From Neorhizobium populisoli (GTDB taxonomy: Bacteria; Pseudomonadota; Alphaproteobacteria; Rhizobiales; Rhizobiaceae): 64,000 nucleotides of DNA. Of the stretch, positions 45,256-53,966 are shown one piece after another (within the stretch, counting starts at the first letter, position 1; every line of letters begins with the position of its first letter). Location: the NCBI RefSeq assembly GCF_019430945.1, contig NZ_JAHYCB010000021.1:1-64000 (forward strand). Direction: 5' to 3'. The position numbers and the translations under genes are program-made. The notes beneath the pieces were generated by a model. It saw only the letters and a list, made by a program, of their open reading frames with translations. It was not told the origin of the DNA and searched no databases.

Positions 45256-46503
45256 ATGCGTATAGAACATGTGAAACTCACGCCGGTTGCCATTCCGGAC
45301 AAGCCGCTGCTGAACTGCAAGGGCGTCCATCAGCCATATGCGCTGCGCACCGTGATCGAGATTTTCTGTGACGACGGGACGGTCGGCCTTGGCGAGAGTT
45401 ACGGAAGCATCAAGGCGCTTCAGGGATTGCGGGACACCGCTCCCACCCTGATCGGCCTTGATCCGTTTCATATAAACGAATTGAAACAGCGGGTTTTGAA
45501 GGCCTTGCCGAATGGCGGAGGCATCAATGCGAAAACGGCTGTCGCGGACCACAAGGTGACGGATGTCGTCTTTTCAGCCTTTGAAGTTCCCTGTCTGGAT
45601 ATTCAGGGCAAGGCGGTCGGCCGACCGCTCGTTGACCTTCTGGGCGGCCCTGCGCGCCAAAGAGTTTCTTTCGGCGCTTACCTGTTTTTTAAGTTTGCAG
45701 GGCATTTCGGCGAGGAGCCGGACGACTGGGGCGAGGTGATGTCGCCGGATACCATGGTGGAGCAGGCTCGTCGTTTCGTCTCCGAACACGGCTTCAGATC
45801 TCTGAAGCTGAAGGGCGGCGTGCTGGAACCCGATCTCGAAATCGAGACCATGCTCAAGCTCCGCGAGGCCTTCCCTCATCACCCCCTGCGCATCGACCCA
45901 AATGGCGGCTGGACAGTCGAAACTGCGATCTACATCGCCAAAAAGCTTGAGGGGGTTCTGGAATATCTGGAGGATCCCGTGATCGGCATGGATGCGATGG
46001 CAGAAGTCGCTGCGGCGACGAGCATTCCGCTGGCAACCAATATGATCGTGCTGGAATTCGACCAGATCGCGGCGGCGGTGCGCAAGAAAGCCGTGAAGAT
46101 CGTTCTGTCAGACCACCATTACTGGGGCGGCCTGCGGGCATCGACCCACCTTGCCCAGCTTTGCGATGCTTTTGATCTCGGCGTTTCGATGCATTCCAAC
46201 TCGCATCTCGGCATAACGCTGGCGGCGATGACCCATGTCGCGGCCGCTACGCCGAACCTTACCTATGACTGTGATACGCATTATCCCTGGACTGGCGTCG
46301 ACGTCATCGAAGGCGAACTTTTCCGTTTTAAACATGGAAGCCTTGCTGTGCCGGACAAGCCCGGCCTTGGCGTCTCCCTCAACCAGGAGAAACTGGCCGG
46401 TTTTGCTGCACTCTACGAGAAAGCCGGCGTCAGCGAGCGTAACGACACGGCCTACATGCAGCAGTTCGATCCCGGCTACGAACGGCGCGTACCGCGCTGG
46501 TGA
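45256..46503 (+). CDS. Enolase-superfamily sugar-acid dehydratase (glucarate dehydratase-like)
   Basis: 415 residues from the ATG at 45256 (GGGAAAG upstream). Mg-dependent dehydration of an aldaric or aldonic acid is expected. Superfamily residues: Lys pair in FRSLKLKGGVLEPDLE, Asp and Asn in LRIDPNGGWTVE, Glu in EYLEDPVIGMDA, Asn in PLATNMIVLEFD, and the His in GVSMHSNSHLGI; the end TYDCDTHYPW matches glucarate dehydratases. Sequence style is closer to GudD than to mandelate racemase. First gene of a three-gene catabolic operon. Confidence 0.88.
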   Translation: MRIEHVKLTPVAIPDKPLLNCKGVHQPYALRTVIEIFCDDGTVGLGESYGSIKALQGLRDTAPTLIGLDPFHINELKQRVLKALPNGGGINAKTAVADHKVTDVVFSAFEVPCLDIQGKAVGRPLVDLLGGPARQRVSFGAYLFFKFAGHFGEEPDDWGEVMSPDTMVEQARRFVSEHGFRSLKLKGGVLEPDLEIETMLKLREAFPHHPLRIDPNGGWTVETAIYIAKKLEGVLEYLEDPVIGMDAMAEVAAATSIPLATNMIVLEFDQIAAAVRKKAVKIVLSDHHYWGGLRASTHLAQLCDAFDLGVSMHSNSHLGITLAAMTHVAAATPNLTYDCDTHYPWTGVDVIEGELFRFKHGSLAVPDKPGLGVSLNQEKLAGFAALYEKAGVSERNDTAYMQQFDPGYERRVPRW

Positions 46504-46528
46504 ACATATTCAGAAAGAGGACCATGCA

Positions 46529-47251
46529 ATGACCGGCAAACTTTCCGCCGAAACGAGAGAAAAACTGCGCCATGTCAGCACTGCGACGCTGTGCACGGCG
46601 CTTTTCAAGCGCGGCCTTCGCAACCAGTTCATTCAGGACGTGCGCCCCGTGGGCACAGTCAGTCGCAACATGGTCGGAGAAGCTTTTACGCTTCGTTACA
46701 TCCCGGCACGCGAAGATCTGAACCCGCTCTCTGTTTTCAGGGACAGGGCACATCCCCAGCGCAAGGCCGTCGAGGACTGCCCCGAAGGCGCGGTATTCGT
46801 CATCGACAGCCGTAAGGATGCGCGCGCCGCCTCCGCCGGATCGATCCTTGTGACACGTCTCATGGTGCGGGGCGTCGAAGGCGTGGTGACCGATGGCGGC
46901 TTCCGGGACTCGCCCGAGATCGGCAGTCTCCCCTTCCCCGCCTACCATAACCGGCCCTCGGCGCCGACCAATCTGACGCTGCATCAGGCGCTCGACATCA
47001 ATGTTCCCATCGGGTGTGGCGACGTTGCCGTCTTTCCCGGCGACATTCTGGTGGGTGACGGCGAAGGCGTAGTAGTCATTCCCGCCGAGCTGGCCGATGA
47101 GGTCGCAGCAGAAGCGGTCGAGATGACCGCCTTCGAGGATTTTGTGCTGGAAGAGGTGAATGGCGGCCGATCGATACTCGGCCTTTATCCACCGACCGAT
47201 GAAAAGGCGGCCGCTGATTTCGAAAGCTGGCGCGGGACAGCCAAGCGCTGA
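46529..47251 (+). CDS. RraA-family protein (aldolase/decarboxylase-like)
   Basis: 240 residues. The start is the ATG at 46529 with GAGG upstream. RraA/HMG-aldolase fold: VSTATLCTALFKRGLRNQFI, VGEAFTLRYIPAREDLNPLS, EGAVFVIDSRKDARAASAGS, RGVEGVVTDGGFRDSPEIGS (metal and pyruvate-binding region), VPIGCGDVAVFPGDILVGDG, EGVVVIPAELADEV. In catabolic clusters such proteins act as class II pyruvate aldolases or oxaloacetate decarboxylases on keto-acids, which fits the step after the dehydratase. True RraA (RNase E inhibitor) is shorter and unlikely here. Confidence 0.85.
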   Translation: MTGKLSAETREKLRHVSTATLCTALFKRGLRNQFIQDVRPVGTVSRNMVGEAFTLRYIPAREDLNPLSVFRDRAHPQRKAVEDCPEGAVFVIDSRKDARAASAGSILVTRLMVRGVEGVVTDGGFRDSPEIGSLPFPAYHNRPSAPTNLTLHQALDINVPIGCGDVAVFPGDILVGDGEGVVVIPAELADEVAAEAVEMTAFEDFVLEEVNGGRSILGLYPPTDEKAAADFESWRGTAKR

Positions 47252-47332
47252 AGCCGGCTGCGCAATCTTAACGGGCGAGCCAGATAACATCCTGCTCGCT
47301 CCCTCAGTATCTGGAATGAAAGGATAATCTCC

Positions 47333-48082
47333 ATGAAGGGACTGCAAGGCAAGGTCATTCTTGTGACCGGCGGCGGGCGCGATATCGGCAGGGCCTGTGC
47401 CGAGAGGCTGGCAGCGGAAGGCGCAAAGGTGGCCGTGACCTACAAACAATCGGCCGATGGCGCGAACGACTGTGTACGCATGATCAACGAGGCAGGCGGA
47501 AAAGCCGTCAGCATTCAATCGGATCTCAGAGTGGCCTCGGAAGCACAGGGCGCGATACACCGCACCGTGGAAGAGTTCGGAAAGCTGGATGGCGTCGTGC
47601 ATGTCACCGGCGGCCTTTTGGCGCGCAAGACGCTGGCGGACATGGACGAGGCCTTCTTCAGGGAAGTGATCGATCTTAATCTGGTTTCCCTGTTCAACGT
47701 ATCCAAGGCCGCGGCTTCCGTGCTGCCGGACGGTGGGTCGATCGTGACATTCGCATCACAGGCCGGTCGTGATGGCGGTGGGGCGGGGGCGGTCGCCTAT
47801 GCCACTTCAAAAGGCGCAGTGATGACATTCACCCGCGGGCTTGCGAAGGAGCTTGGGCCGCGCATTCGCGTCAATTCAGTCTGCCCGGGAATGATCTCCA
47901 CGACATTCCACGATACCTTCACCAAACCGGAAGTCCGCGAACGGGTCGCCGCGTCCACGCCGCTGAAGCGCGAAGGCGGCTCGCAAGAAGTGGCCTCGCT
48001 CGTGGCATTTCTTGTCTCCGACGACGCGTCGTTCGTGACCGGCGCATGCTACGACGTCAATGGCGGCACTCTTTTCTCTTGA
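47333..48082 (+). CDS. Short-chain dehydrogenase/reductase
   Basis: 249 residues of the classical SDR family. Nucleotide-binding TGGGRDIGRACAERLAAEG near residue 12, NVSKAA and the active site Ser in IVTFASQAGRDGGGAGA followed by YATSK (Tyr-x-x-x-Lys), then VNSVCPGMISTTFHDTF. Third gene of the operon after the RraA-like gene. It probably oxidises or reduces a sugar-acid intermediate with NAD(P). A strong stem-loop follows. Confidence 0.92.
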   Translation: MKGLQGKVILVTGGGRDIGRACAERLAAEGAKVAVTYKQSADGANDCVRMINEAGGKAVSIQSDLRVASEAQGAIHRTVEEFGKLDGVVHVTGGLLARKTLADMDEAFFREVIDLNLVSLFNVSKAAASVLPDGGSIVTFASQAGRDGGGAGAVAYATSKGAVMTFTRGLAKELGPRIRVNSVCPGMISTTFHDTFTKPEVRERVAASTPLKREGGSQEVASLVAFLVSDDASFVTGACYDVNGGTLFS

Positions 48083-48089
48083 TGCAATC

Positions 48090-48122
48090 AGGACGACGGC
48101 GCGACATTTGCGCCGTCGTCCT
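48090..48122 (+). terminator. Strong stem-loop after the sugar-acid operon
   Basis: AGGACGACGGCGC (48090-48102) pairs perfectly with GCGCCGTCGTCCT (48110-48122) around a 7-base loop. Only a short T-poor tail follows (gttcaag), so termination may be partial or the stem may protect the transcript. Confidence 0.65.
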
Positions 48123-48162
48123 GTTCAAGACTTGAGTGAGCGGCAGTGTAAGTATGCTTCTT

Positions 48163-48184
48163 CGCCTTGAAAGGATATGAACTC
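48163..48184 (+). repeat. Dispersed 22-bp repeat, copy 2
   Basis: CGCCTTGAAAGGATATGAAC (48163-48182) shares CTTGAA-x-GGATATGAAC with copy 1. It lies between the sugar-acid operon and the GSU2403-type gene. Confidence 0.55.
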
Positions 48185-48258
48185 TCGGCACCATTTTTGT
48201 CTTCGCCATTTCGAATCAAATCAACTGCTTGGCTTTCGAAGTGAAGGACGACCTATTC

Positions 48259-49347
48259 TCAAAACGGAAGTTCAATCTCTTCACGGTTTCGTCTTGCGCC
48301 TTCGAGCAGGACCGTGTTGAGCCGCTCGGCATCTTGTGCTCGCAGCATTCCTGCTCCGGTTCGAATACCTTCTTGCCAGGCAGGTCCGCGCTCCCATGCT
48401 TCGTTGTAGGCTAGCGCCAAGTCGGTGGATCGTCTCGTCTGCTGCAGGGCTTCAAAGAGCAGCGCAGCTTGACGAACGTCCTTCTCTCGCTTCGCTGGAC
48501 CCTGGCCATCAGTATGACGGCGGCTGGCCACAATGAGCTTGTGGACCGCATACCGGGACGGATCAGGGACGACGACGGGAACACCGCTTCGATGGAGCAA
48601 CATTGTCCTGACGGGTTCCCTTATGAGGAAGTCAAGAAAGCGTAGTGGATCCGCGCTGGCACCACCAAGTGCAGGCATCTTTGCCGGCAGGTCGACATAG
48701 TCGTCCGAACCACGGTTCGATGTCAGGAATTCAACCCTGTAGCCATCGGCATTCTGAAACGCCGACGAGGCCGCGGATCCCGATCGATGTGGAACTGGCC
48801 GGAAGCTGGCGTCGACGCCTTGCAGCAGCTCTACAATCGGAGGCAGACTGTCCTCAACCTCTCGACTGATGGCATAGTCCTGAGCGATATCCGCATCGCC
48901 GGTCAGGATCGCAGCCATTGGAAGGCGGACGCCCAGCAGTCCTGAATAACATTGAAAAGCCACCGTGCCGATGAGAACACCCCGGAGCCGAAAGAGACCG
49001 CCATCGGCAAGAGCCTCGACGATGTCACCCGACATCGCATCAGGGGCAATCATCCCGCCTTCGCGGGTCAATGTATTTACCAAGCGCCTGCGAGCCCGTA
49101 GATCGTCTTTATCACGCTTGTGATCAGCTACGCGCTGCGCGATAACCGTATCATCAGCTGAACCGACGTAACGACGTTTCGTACCACCATGTCCATCGGG
49201 GATGTCGAAATACCAGTACTTGCGCCCCTTGATGTTCGCCGGAGTGAACCGACCCTCCGGAGGGAAATCAGCCGTCCAAGCGGCGTCGAGCGAGCGCTGA
49301 CCTAGCTCGGCGAGCATCGTCTGATACATGAGGTCGATTGACTTCAC
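48259..49347 (-). CDS. GSU2403-family nucleotidyltransferase-fold protein
   Basis: 362 residues from a GTG at 49347 with GGAGACGAG upstream (the ATG at 49329 is the alternative). An N-terminal region contains RKYWYFDIPDGHGGTKRRYV. A nucleotidyltransferase-like core follows: LIGTVAFQCYSGLLGVRLPM, AAILTGDADIAQDYAISREV. The C-terminal part reads RYAVHKLIVASRRHTDGQGP and KREKDVRQAALLFEAL. The family is common in mobile and defence-associated regions; relatives of this fold act as toxins or AbiEii-like kinases. No partner gene is adjacent. Function unknown. Confidence 0.8.
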   Translation of the reverse strand: MKSIDLMYQTMLAELGQRSLDAAWTADFPPEGRFTPANIKGRKYWYFDIPDGHGGTKRRYVGSADDTVIAQRVADHKRDKDDLRARRRLVNTLTREGGMIAPDAMSGDIVEALADGGLFRLRGVLIGTVAFQCYSGLLGVRLPMAAILTGDADIAQDYAISREVEDSLPPIVELLQGVDASFRPVPHRSGSAASSAFQNADGYRVEFLTSNRGSDDYVDLPAKMPALGGASADPLRFLDFLIREPVRTMLLHRSGVPVVVPDPSRYAVHKLIVASRRHTDGQGPAKREKDVRQAALLFEALQQTRRSTDLALAYNEAWERGPAWQEGIRTGAGMLRAQDAERLNTVLLEGARRNREEIELPF

Positions 49348-49708
49348 AGACTCGTCTCCGGGGTTATACCGTTTTTCAAAAACAATATAACGGCCAAGGG
49401 ATAGATAGCAAGATAGGATGCTAGCTCTATCGCCTTGAACGGATCCGAACCTGCGACCTGATGTTGTTTCGCTTCCATGTCACTCGAATTCTTAGGGACG
49501 GCAGGGACTTAGAAATCCCGGTCCTCGTTCTTGGTCGCTATTGCCTTCCTGATGAAATCCAAAGACCGTTGCAGCTTCTGCTGGGAGCCATCCTCAACAT
49601 CTCTTTTGTCTCGCCCCATAAAAGTCTGGATCCGCTCTAACGAAGACTGGCAATTCTTCTGTTTCACGACGCGCAGGCCGACGCGCAGACCACCAATTAA
49701 GAAATTGG
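49348..49708. other. Intergenic stretch with one repeat copy
   Basis: About 360 bases between the GSU2403-type gene and the fic remnant. It holds a dispersed repeat copy at 49431-49452 and otherwise only short frames on both strands without ribosome binding sites. No other structure was noticed. Confidence 0.5.
49431..49452 (+). repeat. Dispersed 22-bp repeat, copy 3
   Basis: CGCCTTGAACGGATCCGAAC (49431-49450), the most diverged copy, then CTGCGACC, which looks like tRNA-type sequence read on the complementary strand. It separates the GSU2403-type gene from the fic remnant. Confidence 0.5.
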
Positions 49709-50778
49709 ATGGAAATGGATGGAAGAATGGAAACTCTGAACACGGCGACCGTGCGGATCACGCCCGAAATCCTGTCCCTGATCGCCGAAATCGACGAATT
49801 CAAAGGCGCTTGGCGTGCGATCGGCCGGATCGCTCCAGAGCGGCTGTCCAATCTCCGGCGCGTTGCGACGATCGAAAGTGTCGGTTCCTCCACACGTATC
49901 GAACGAGCGCGCCTCACCGACCGAGAGGTCGAAAAGTTGCTGGCAAACATTCGCCTGGGGTCGTTTACAACGCGCGACGAACAAGAGGTTGCTGGCTATG
50001 CGGAGGTGATGGAGACTATCTTCAGTGCTTACGAAGCTATCTCGTTCACCGAGAATCATATCCGTCAGCTCCACCGCGACCTTCTTGCACATTCGACCAA
50101 GGATGAGCGTCATCGCGGCTCCTACAAAAATCTCTCCAACAACGTGGAAGCGTTCAACGAACAAGGCGAGAGCCTTGGCATCGTTTTCGAAACGGCGTCG
50201 CCGTTCGATACGCCGCGTCGAACGGAAGAACTTCTCGCTTGGCTGGACGAGCAAGGACGAGAAAAACGGCTCCATCCGCTTTTGGTCGTCGCGATCTTCG
50301 TTGTTGTATTCCTGGAAATCTATCCGTTCCAAGATGGCAATGGCCGCCTCTCGCGTATTCTGACCACCTTGCTGCTAAGCGAGCTGGCTACGCTTACGTC
50401 CCATACAGCTCGCTCGAAAGCATCATCGAGCAAAGCAAGGAGAGCTATTACATCTCTCTCCGGCGTACACAGGGAACGATCCGAAGCACTGAACCCAATT
50501 GGAATCCTTGGATCGAGTTCTTTTTAAGAGCCCTGCATCGGCAGAAGACCCGACTTGAAAAGAAAATGGAGCGTGAGCGCATCCTCGCCGACATGCCGGA
50601 ACTATCCGTCACATTGCTCGAGTTCTCGCGCGAGCATGGGCAGATCACGGTCGCCGAGGCTGCCAGCATTTCACATGCGAGCCGTCACACCATCAAGGAT
50701 CACCTCAAGGCCCTCGTCGATCAAGGGCACCTCGTCCTGCACGGTGCGGGCCGCGGTGCTTGGTACGGTCTTTCCTGA
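49709..50778 (+). pseudogene. Fic/DOC-family AMP-transferase, frameshifted and with altered motif
   Basis: Class II Fic protein with an N-terminal inhibitory helix (SVGSSTRIERARLTDREVEK; relatives have Gly after the Glu, here Arg). The Fic core reads NHIRQLHRDLLAHSTKDERH, RGSYKNLSNNVEAF, then EIYPFQDGNGRLSR, where the catalytic His of HPFxxGNGR is Tyr. Near 50378 the frame shifts, and the rest (RAGYAYVPYSSLESIIEQSK, LLEFSREHGQITVAEAASIS, a winged helix) is in another frame to the stop at 50778. Both lesions predict no AMPylation. Confidence 0.8.
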
Positions 50779-50810
50779 TCAATCAGATAACAGGCAGATC
50801 TACTGGGTTT

Positions 50811-50832
50811 GCTCTTGAAGGGATGTGAACCG
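50811..50832 (+). repeat. Dispersed 22-bp repeat, copy 4
   Basis: CTCTTGAAGGGATGTGAACC (50812-50831) is the near-identical partner of copy 1 at 39006 (one difference over 22 bases). It lies between the fic remnant and the mobile mystery gene pair. Confidence 0.6.
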
Positions 50833-50967
50833 GCGGCCCCGCAGTCGTTTTTCCTAAGCTGATGGTTTGATTGATATTATCCGGTATGATACTTTATCAT
50901 GCCATTCGGACGGGCGCATCGGTTAGCTTACGCGTTTGCGACAACGGCACCCGACCCGAATCTAAAT

Positions 50968-51558
50968 TTAGGAACGCGCAAATCTTTGAAGCGGTGCAAA
51001 ATCATAATTGTCACCAGCACGTACAGCGTCGATATAGGCTCTCCGCATGGCATTCGGATCGACCAGGCCGGCTCCGCCCCAAGTGAAGCGACGACTACCC
51101 AACGCCACCACCAGAAGATCAGCCGCAAGACGTGCATGACGACCGTTTCCATTTGGGAACGGATGAATCCAGGTTAAGCGCGTATGAAATCGAAGTGCAG
51201 TTTCATCCGGTGTAAAAGTGGAATGTGCGCTCCAATAGCGTACATCACCAAGGAGCTGGCGCAACTCTACGCCGATTTTATAGGCGTCAACTCCGATATT
51301 TCGCGGTGTCGTGCGGAAATTTCCGGCCCACTTCCAGACATCCTGGAACATCCGCTTGTGCAGGCCTAGCAAAAATCGCTCATCGAGGACGTCGCGCTTT
51401 CGGCCAAAGGCCCATCGGTCAGCTTCCGCGATCCCGAGTTGCTCTACTTCATTCAATTGGTCGCGCGTCGTAATATAGCTGGGGATCAGATCGCGGCGCT
51501 CATCCGGCGTCAACGGCGTCGCAGCATCATCCTCAGCATCGATCAGCGGATCGCTCAT
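50968..51558 (-). CDS. Mobile mystery protein B (Fic-domain protein)
   Basis: 196 residues from the ATG at 51558, which overlaps the stop of protein A (ATGA). N-terminal acidic segment MSDPLIDAEDDAATPLTPDE, then the Fic fold: DERFLLGLHKRMFQDVWKWA, GNFRTTPRNIGVDAYKIGVE, and an intact Fic motif TWIHPFPNGNGRHARLAADL. It would transfer AMP or another nucleotide moiety to a target protein. It always pairs with a small XRE protein (A), so a toxin-antitoxin role is inferred from family context. Confidence 0.9.
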   Translation of the reverse strand: MSDPLIDAEDDAATPLTPDERRDLIPSYITTRDQLNEVEQLGIAEADRWAFGRKRDVLDERFLLGLHKRMFQDVWKWAGNFRTTPRNIGVDAYKIGVELRQLLGDVRYWSAHSTFTPDETALRFHTRLTWIHPFPNGNGRHARLAADLLVVALGSRRFTWGGAGLVDPNAMRRAYIDAVRAGDNYDFAPLQRFARS

Positions 51559-52028
51559 ATGTCCGCCCACAAGCGCTTATAGTCCCTGAGAATCTCCTCC
51601 GTGAGGTCATCTCGGGCGCGTTCCAGTCGTGCGCGGCTGACAGCTTGATTTTCCAGCCGCATGGTCTGATCGGTCCGTTTGAGTTGTTGCTCGGCCACAT
51701 AACGGGCTCGGGCTCTCACTACATCTTCCAACCGAGCTTTAGGCACGACAGCATAGACGAGAACACAATCCAACGCGTCGGCTGCTTCTCGCAGGCTCTT
51801 GAGCGTTACAACATCGTTTGCCTCAGCCCGCTCAAGAGCTGCGATGCGTGGCTGAGAAACGCCCAATCGCTTCGAGAATTGCCCAGTCGTCATGCCGATG
51901 GATTCGCGAATAGCCCGGATCCATCCCCTTTCTGGGCGGATCAACGGCTCCATTGTCCGCAGAGGCTTTAATTGTATGTCCAGCGCCCACCGCGCGAGGG
52001 CATTCACATTGCGCTTTTTAGAATTCAT
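51555..52028 (-). CDS. Mobile mystery protein A (XRE-type DNA-binding partner)
   Basis: 157 residues from the ATG at 52028. A helix-turn-helix at about 45-100 reads GWIRAIRESIGMTTGQFSKR, LGVSQPRIAALERAEANDVV, TLKSLREAADALDCVLVYAV. A helical C-terminus (RLENQAVSRARLERARDDLT) probably contacts protein B. First gene of the pair. Its start codon lies inside a 14-bp inverted repeat (52020-52068), suggesting self-control of transcription or translation. Confidence 0.88.
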   Translation of the reverse strand: MNSKKRNVNALARWALDIQLKPLRTMEPLIRPERGWIRAIRESIGMTTGQFSKRLGVSQPRIAALERAEANDVVTLKSLREAADALDCVLVYAVVPKARLEDVVRARARYVAEQQLKRTDQTMRLENQAVSRARLERARDDLTEEILRDYKRLWADI

Positions 52029-52068
52029 AGGTTTCAATCTCCTATAAAATTTATAACCTATGAATTCT
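52020..52068 (-). promoter_or_regulatory. 14-bp inverted repeat enclosing the mobile mystery A start
   Basis: AGAATTCATAGGTT (52020-52033) and AACCTATGAATTCT (52055-52068) are exact complements with a 21-base spacer. In the transcript the second arm met contains the ATG at 52028, and the loop holds the AGGAGA ribosome binding site. The element could be an operator for the XRE protein or an RNA hairpin limiting translation. Confidence 0.6.
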
Positions 52069-52355
52069 GACAAATCCATATATTCGGAATTTATAGATTC
52101 CAGTTATGTAGATTTTTGGAATTTTTAGGCTCCACCACGGTGCTTTGTTCGCCTCGACAGTAACACGCAATAAGGTTATTTGCTGCGCCCGCTAGGCCTG
52201 GGGCCGGACGAGCCCAATAATGAACAGACTTATTTACATCTATCTGTTTCTTTTAAAGGATTTCCAGCTGTCGGCATCTGGCGCGGGCGATCGCCCGCGA
52301 TACGATCCGGAAAGTCTCACGGCGTTGTTGCAGATCAGCGTGATTTGCCGCCACG

Positions 52356-53609
52356 TTAATTGGCACAAGTGCCAAGGATCGGCGTCATCAGCCTTACATG
52401 CGTATCGATACGCTCGAGAACCTTCGCCGGGACGACATCACGTCCCGGCAGCGACCACCAAAAACCGTTCACCTGTTCGACTGTATCGACCACAGCTTTG
52501 AGCACGGCCGCTTCCGGCAGCCGTGCACGGTTGGCGAAGGCTTTCCATCGTTGCACGTTCAGCGCCTTGAAAGGTCGCTCGCTGGCGAGCGATAGAGCCA
52601 TGGCATCCGCGGGAATGTAGGGAACTGTCGAGAGCACGTCATAGATGGGTGCGAGCTGCGGTTTGTCGCCTGCCCCGCGATAGATCAGCGACCAGTTCTT
52701 GAGGTGCATGTCGCCATTGCCGGTGATGGCTGCCAGCGCCAGTCGGCGGACGAACTCAAGAGCAGCGGTCGGCGAGACGGCAACGTTCAAGGCTGCGGCG
52801 ATATCGTGATAGGCACCCCCTTCGTATTTCCGGGACGGATAGATGCCGAACACCTGCGCGAAATCCTCGATGTGGATACGCTCGCCGTCTGCGCCGCGAT
52901 CGAAGCGTTTGACGAGCAAGACTTTTCCATCCGACAGAGTCTCGAACTCCTTTGGGATTCCTTCGAACTCGGACTGTTCGACAAGCTCCCGCTCCGGCAC
53001 CTCCATGCCGATCGCTTCGGCCAAAGCGAGATTGGCATATTCGTTTTCCGAAACGCCGGGAAACGAGGTCGATGGAAACTTGGCGATATAGGATCCCTGG
53101 TCGTCGCCGAGCGGCAGCGTCAGTCCACCGCCCTTCCCCGTATTCTTGATGACTGAAAGCTTCATCTGAACGCCGGCGAGTGAGAACCGGGCTTTAGGCT
53201 TGGGAGCAGACAGGGTATCAAAACGAGTAATCGTCTTGTCGCTTGGCACGACGCGGACGGCGCCAGGCAGGTCCGACCCGAGCGCGACGAGCAGGTCGAA
53301 ATCGTTTCCGGCACGAACGCTCCCCGCGTGATGTTTTTCCATCGCCTCGCGCAGCTTGTCTTCCGGGAGCAGATTGGCAAAGAACGCTGGCAACGCTCTG
53401 GCGACGGGTTTCGGGTCCTTGCGCAATCCGCCAGTGGCCGCTCGGAAAGACAGGCTGAGCACAGGAAATCCGCCGGTTGCGCGATAGCTGTCCTCGAAAC
53501 TGAAGGCATTGAAGTCGCCGGGCGTCCTGACCATCGTGCCGACCTTCGCGTCGTTCAGCAGCACGTCGAGCGACGAAATGGATCTGGGATCGGAAGAAAC
53601 CTCAGACAT
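52356..53609 (-). CDS. hipA: HipA-family Ser/Thr kinase toxin
   Basis: 417 residues from the ATG at 53609. N-terminal HipA domain (LDVLLNDAKVGTMVRTPGDF, LPAFFANLLPEDKLREAMEK). Kinase core: FSLAGVQMKLSVI, GSYIAKFPSTSFPGVSENEY, VLLVKRFDRGADGERIHIED, catalytic loop NGDMHLKNWSLIYRG and metal-binding APIYDVLSTVPY. HipA toxins phosphorylate aminoacyl-tRNA synthetases and cause persistence; this one is of the longer, HipB-partnered type. It overlaps hipB by 8 bases. Intact. Confidence 0.93.
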   Translation of the reverse strand: MSEVSSDPRSISSLDVLLNDAKVGTMVRTPGDFNAFSFEDSYRATGGFPVLSLSFRAATGGLRKDPKPVARALPAFFANLLPEDKLREAMEKHHAGSVRAGNDFDLLVALGSDLPGAVRVVPSDKTITRFDTLSAPKPKARFSLAGVQMKLSVIKNTGKGGGLTLPLGDDQGSYIAKFPSTSFPGVSENEYANLALAEAIGMEVPERELVEQSEFEGIPKEFETLSDGKVLLVKRFDRGADGERIHIEDFAQVFGIYPSRKYEGGAYHDIAAALNVAVSPTAALEFVRRLALAAITGNGDMHLKNWSLIYRGAGDKPQLAPIYDVLSTVPYIPADAMALSLASERPFKALNVQRWKAFANRARLPEAAVLKAVVDTVEQVNGFWWSLPGRDVVPAKVLERIDTHVRLMTPILGTCAN

Positions 53610-53916
53610 TCTTATCCCCGTCCGGATGCGCCATAAATGCCGGAAGATCGTCGAGATCATCCTGCGGCCGCAGCAGCGCACCGACGGCGGGAACCATTGC
53701 CTGTGGGACGAACATCAGTTCAAGCCCGAGAGCGCGAGCGATGTTGATCAGGGTCGTCGTGCGTGCGGAACTGCTTCCGGACTCGATCTCACGATAGCGG
53801 GGACGCGATATGCCCGCCATGTCAGCAATCTGCTCTTGGGTCAGTTGCCGGGCTTTGCGAGTCGCCTTCAGCAATCGCCCGATTTCCAGCAAGGATTCTG
53901 ACTCTGATCGTGCCAT
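53602..53916 (-). CDS. hipB: HipB-like XRE antitoxin
   Basis: 104 residues from the ATG at 53916 (one at 53925 is too close to its GGAG). XRE helix-turn-helix: LLKATRKARQLTQEQIADMA, GISRPRYREIESGSSSARTT, TLINIARALGLELMFVPQAM. The C-terminal tail binds HipA in known pairs. First gene of the hipBA operon, with a dyad operator 30 bases upstream. Confidence 0.9.
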   Translation of the reverse strand: MARSESESLLEIGRLLKATRKARQLTQEQIADMAGISRPRYREIESGSSSARTTTLINIARALGLELMFVPQAMVPAVGALLRPQDDLDDLPAFMAHPDGDKNV

Positions 53917-53945
53917 ACCACCCATCTCCGTGGTGTAAGGAAAGC

Positions 53946-53966
53946 TATCTCAAATATTTTGAGGTA
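53946..53966. promoter_or_regulatory. Probable HipB operator
   Basis: TATCTCAAATATTTTGAGGT (53946-53965) contains CTCAAA-TAT-TTTGAG, perfect 6-bp arms with a 3-base centre. It is 30 bases upstream of the hipB start in AT-rich promoter-like DNA. Confidence 0.6.

Noticed and set aside
46430..47602. A 390-codon open frame on the minus strand.
   Set aside because: It runs antisense across the RraA-like and dehydrogenase genes; composition is not protein-like.
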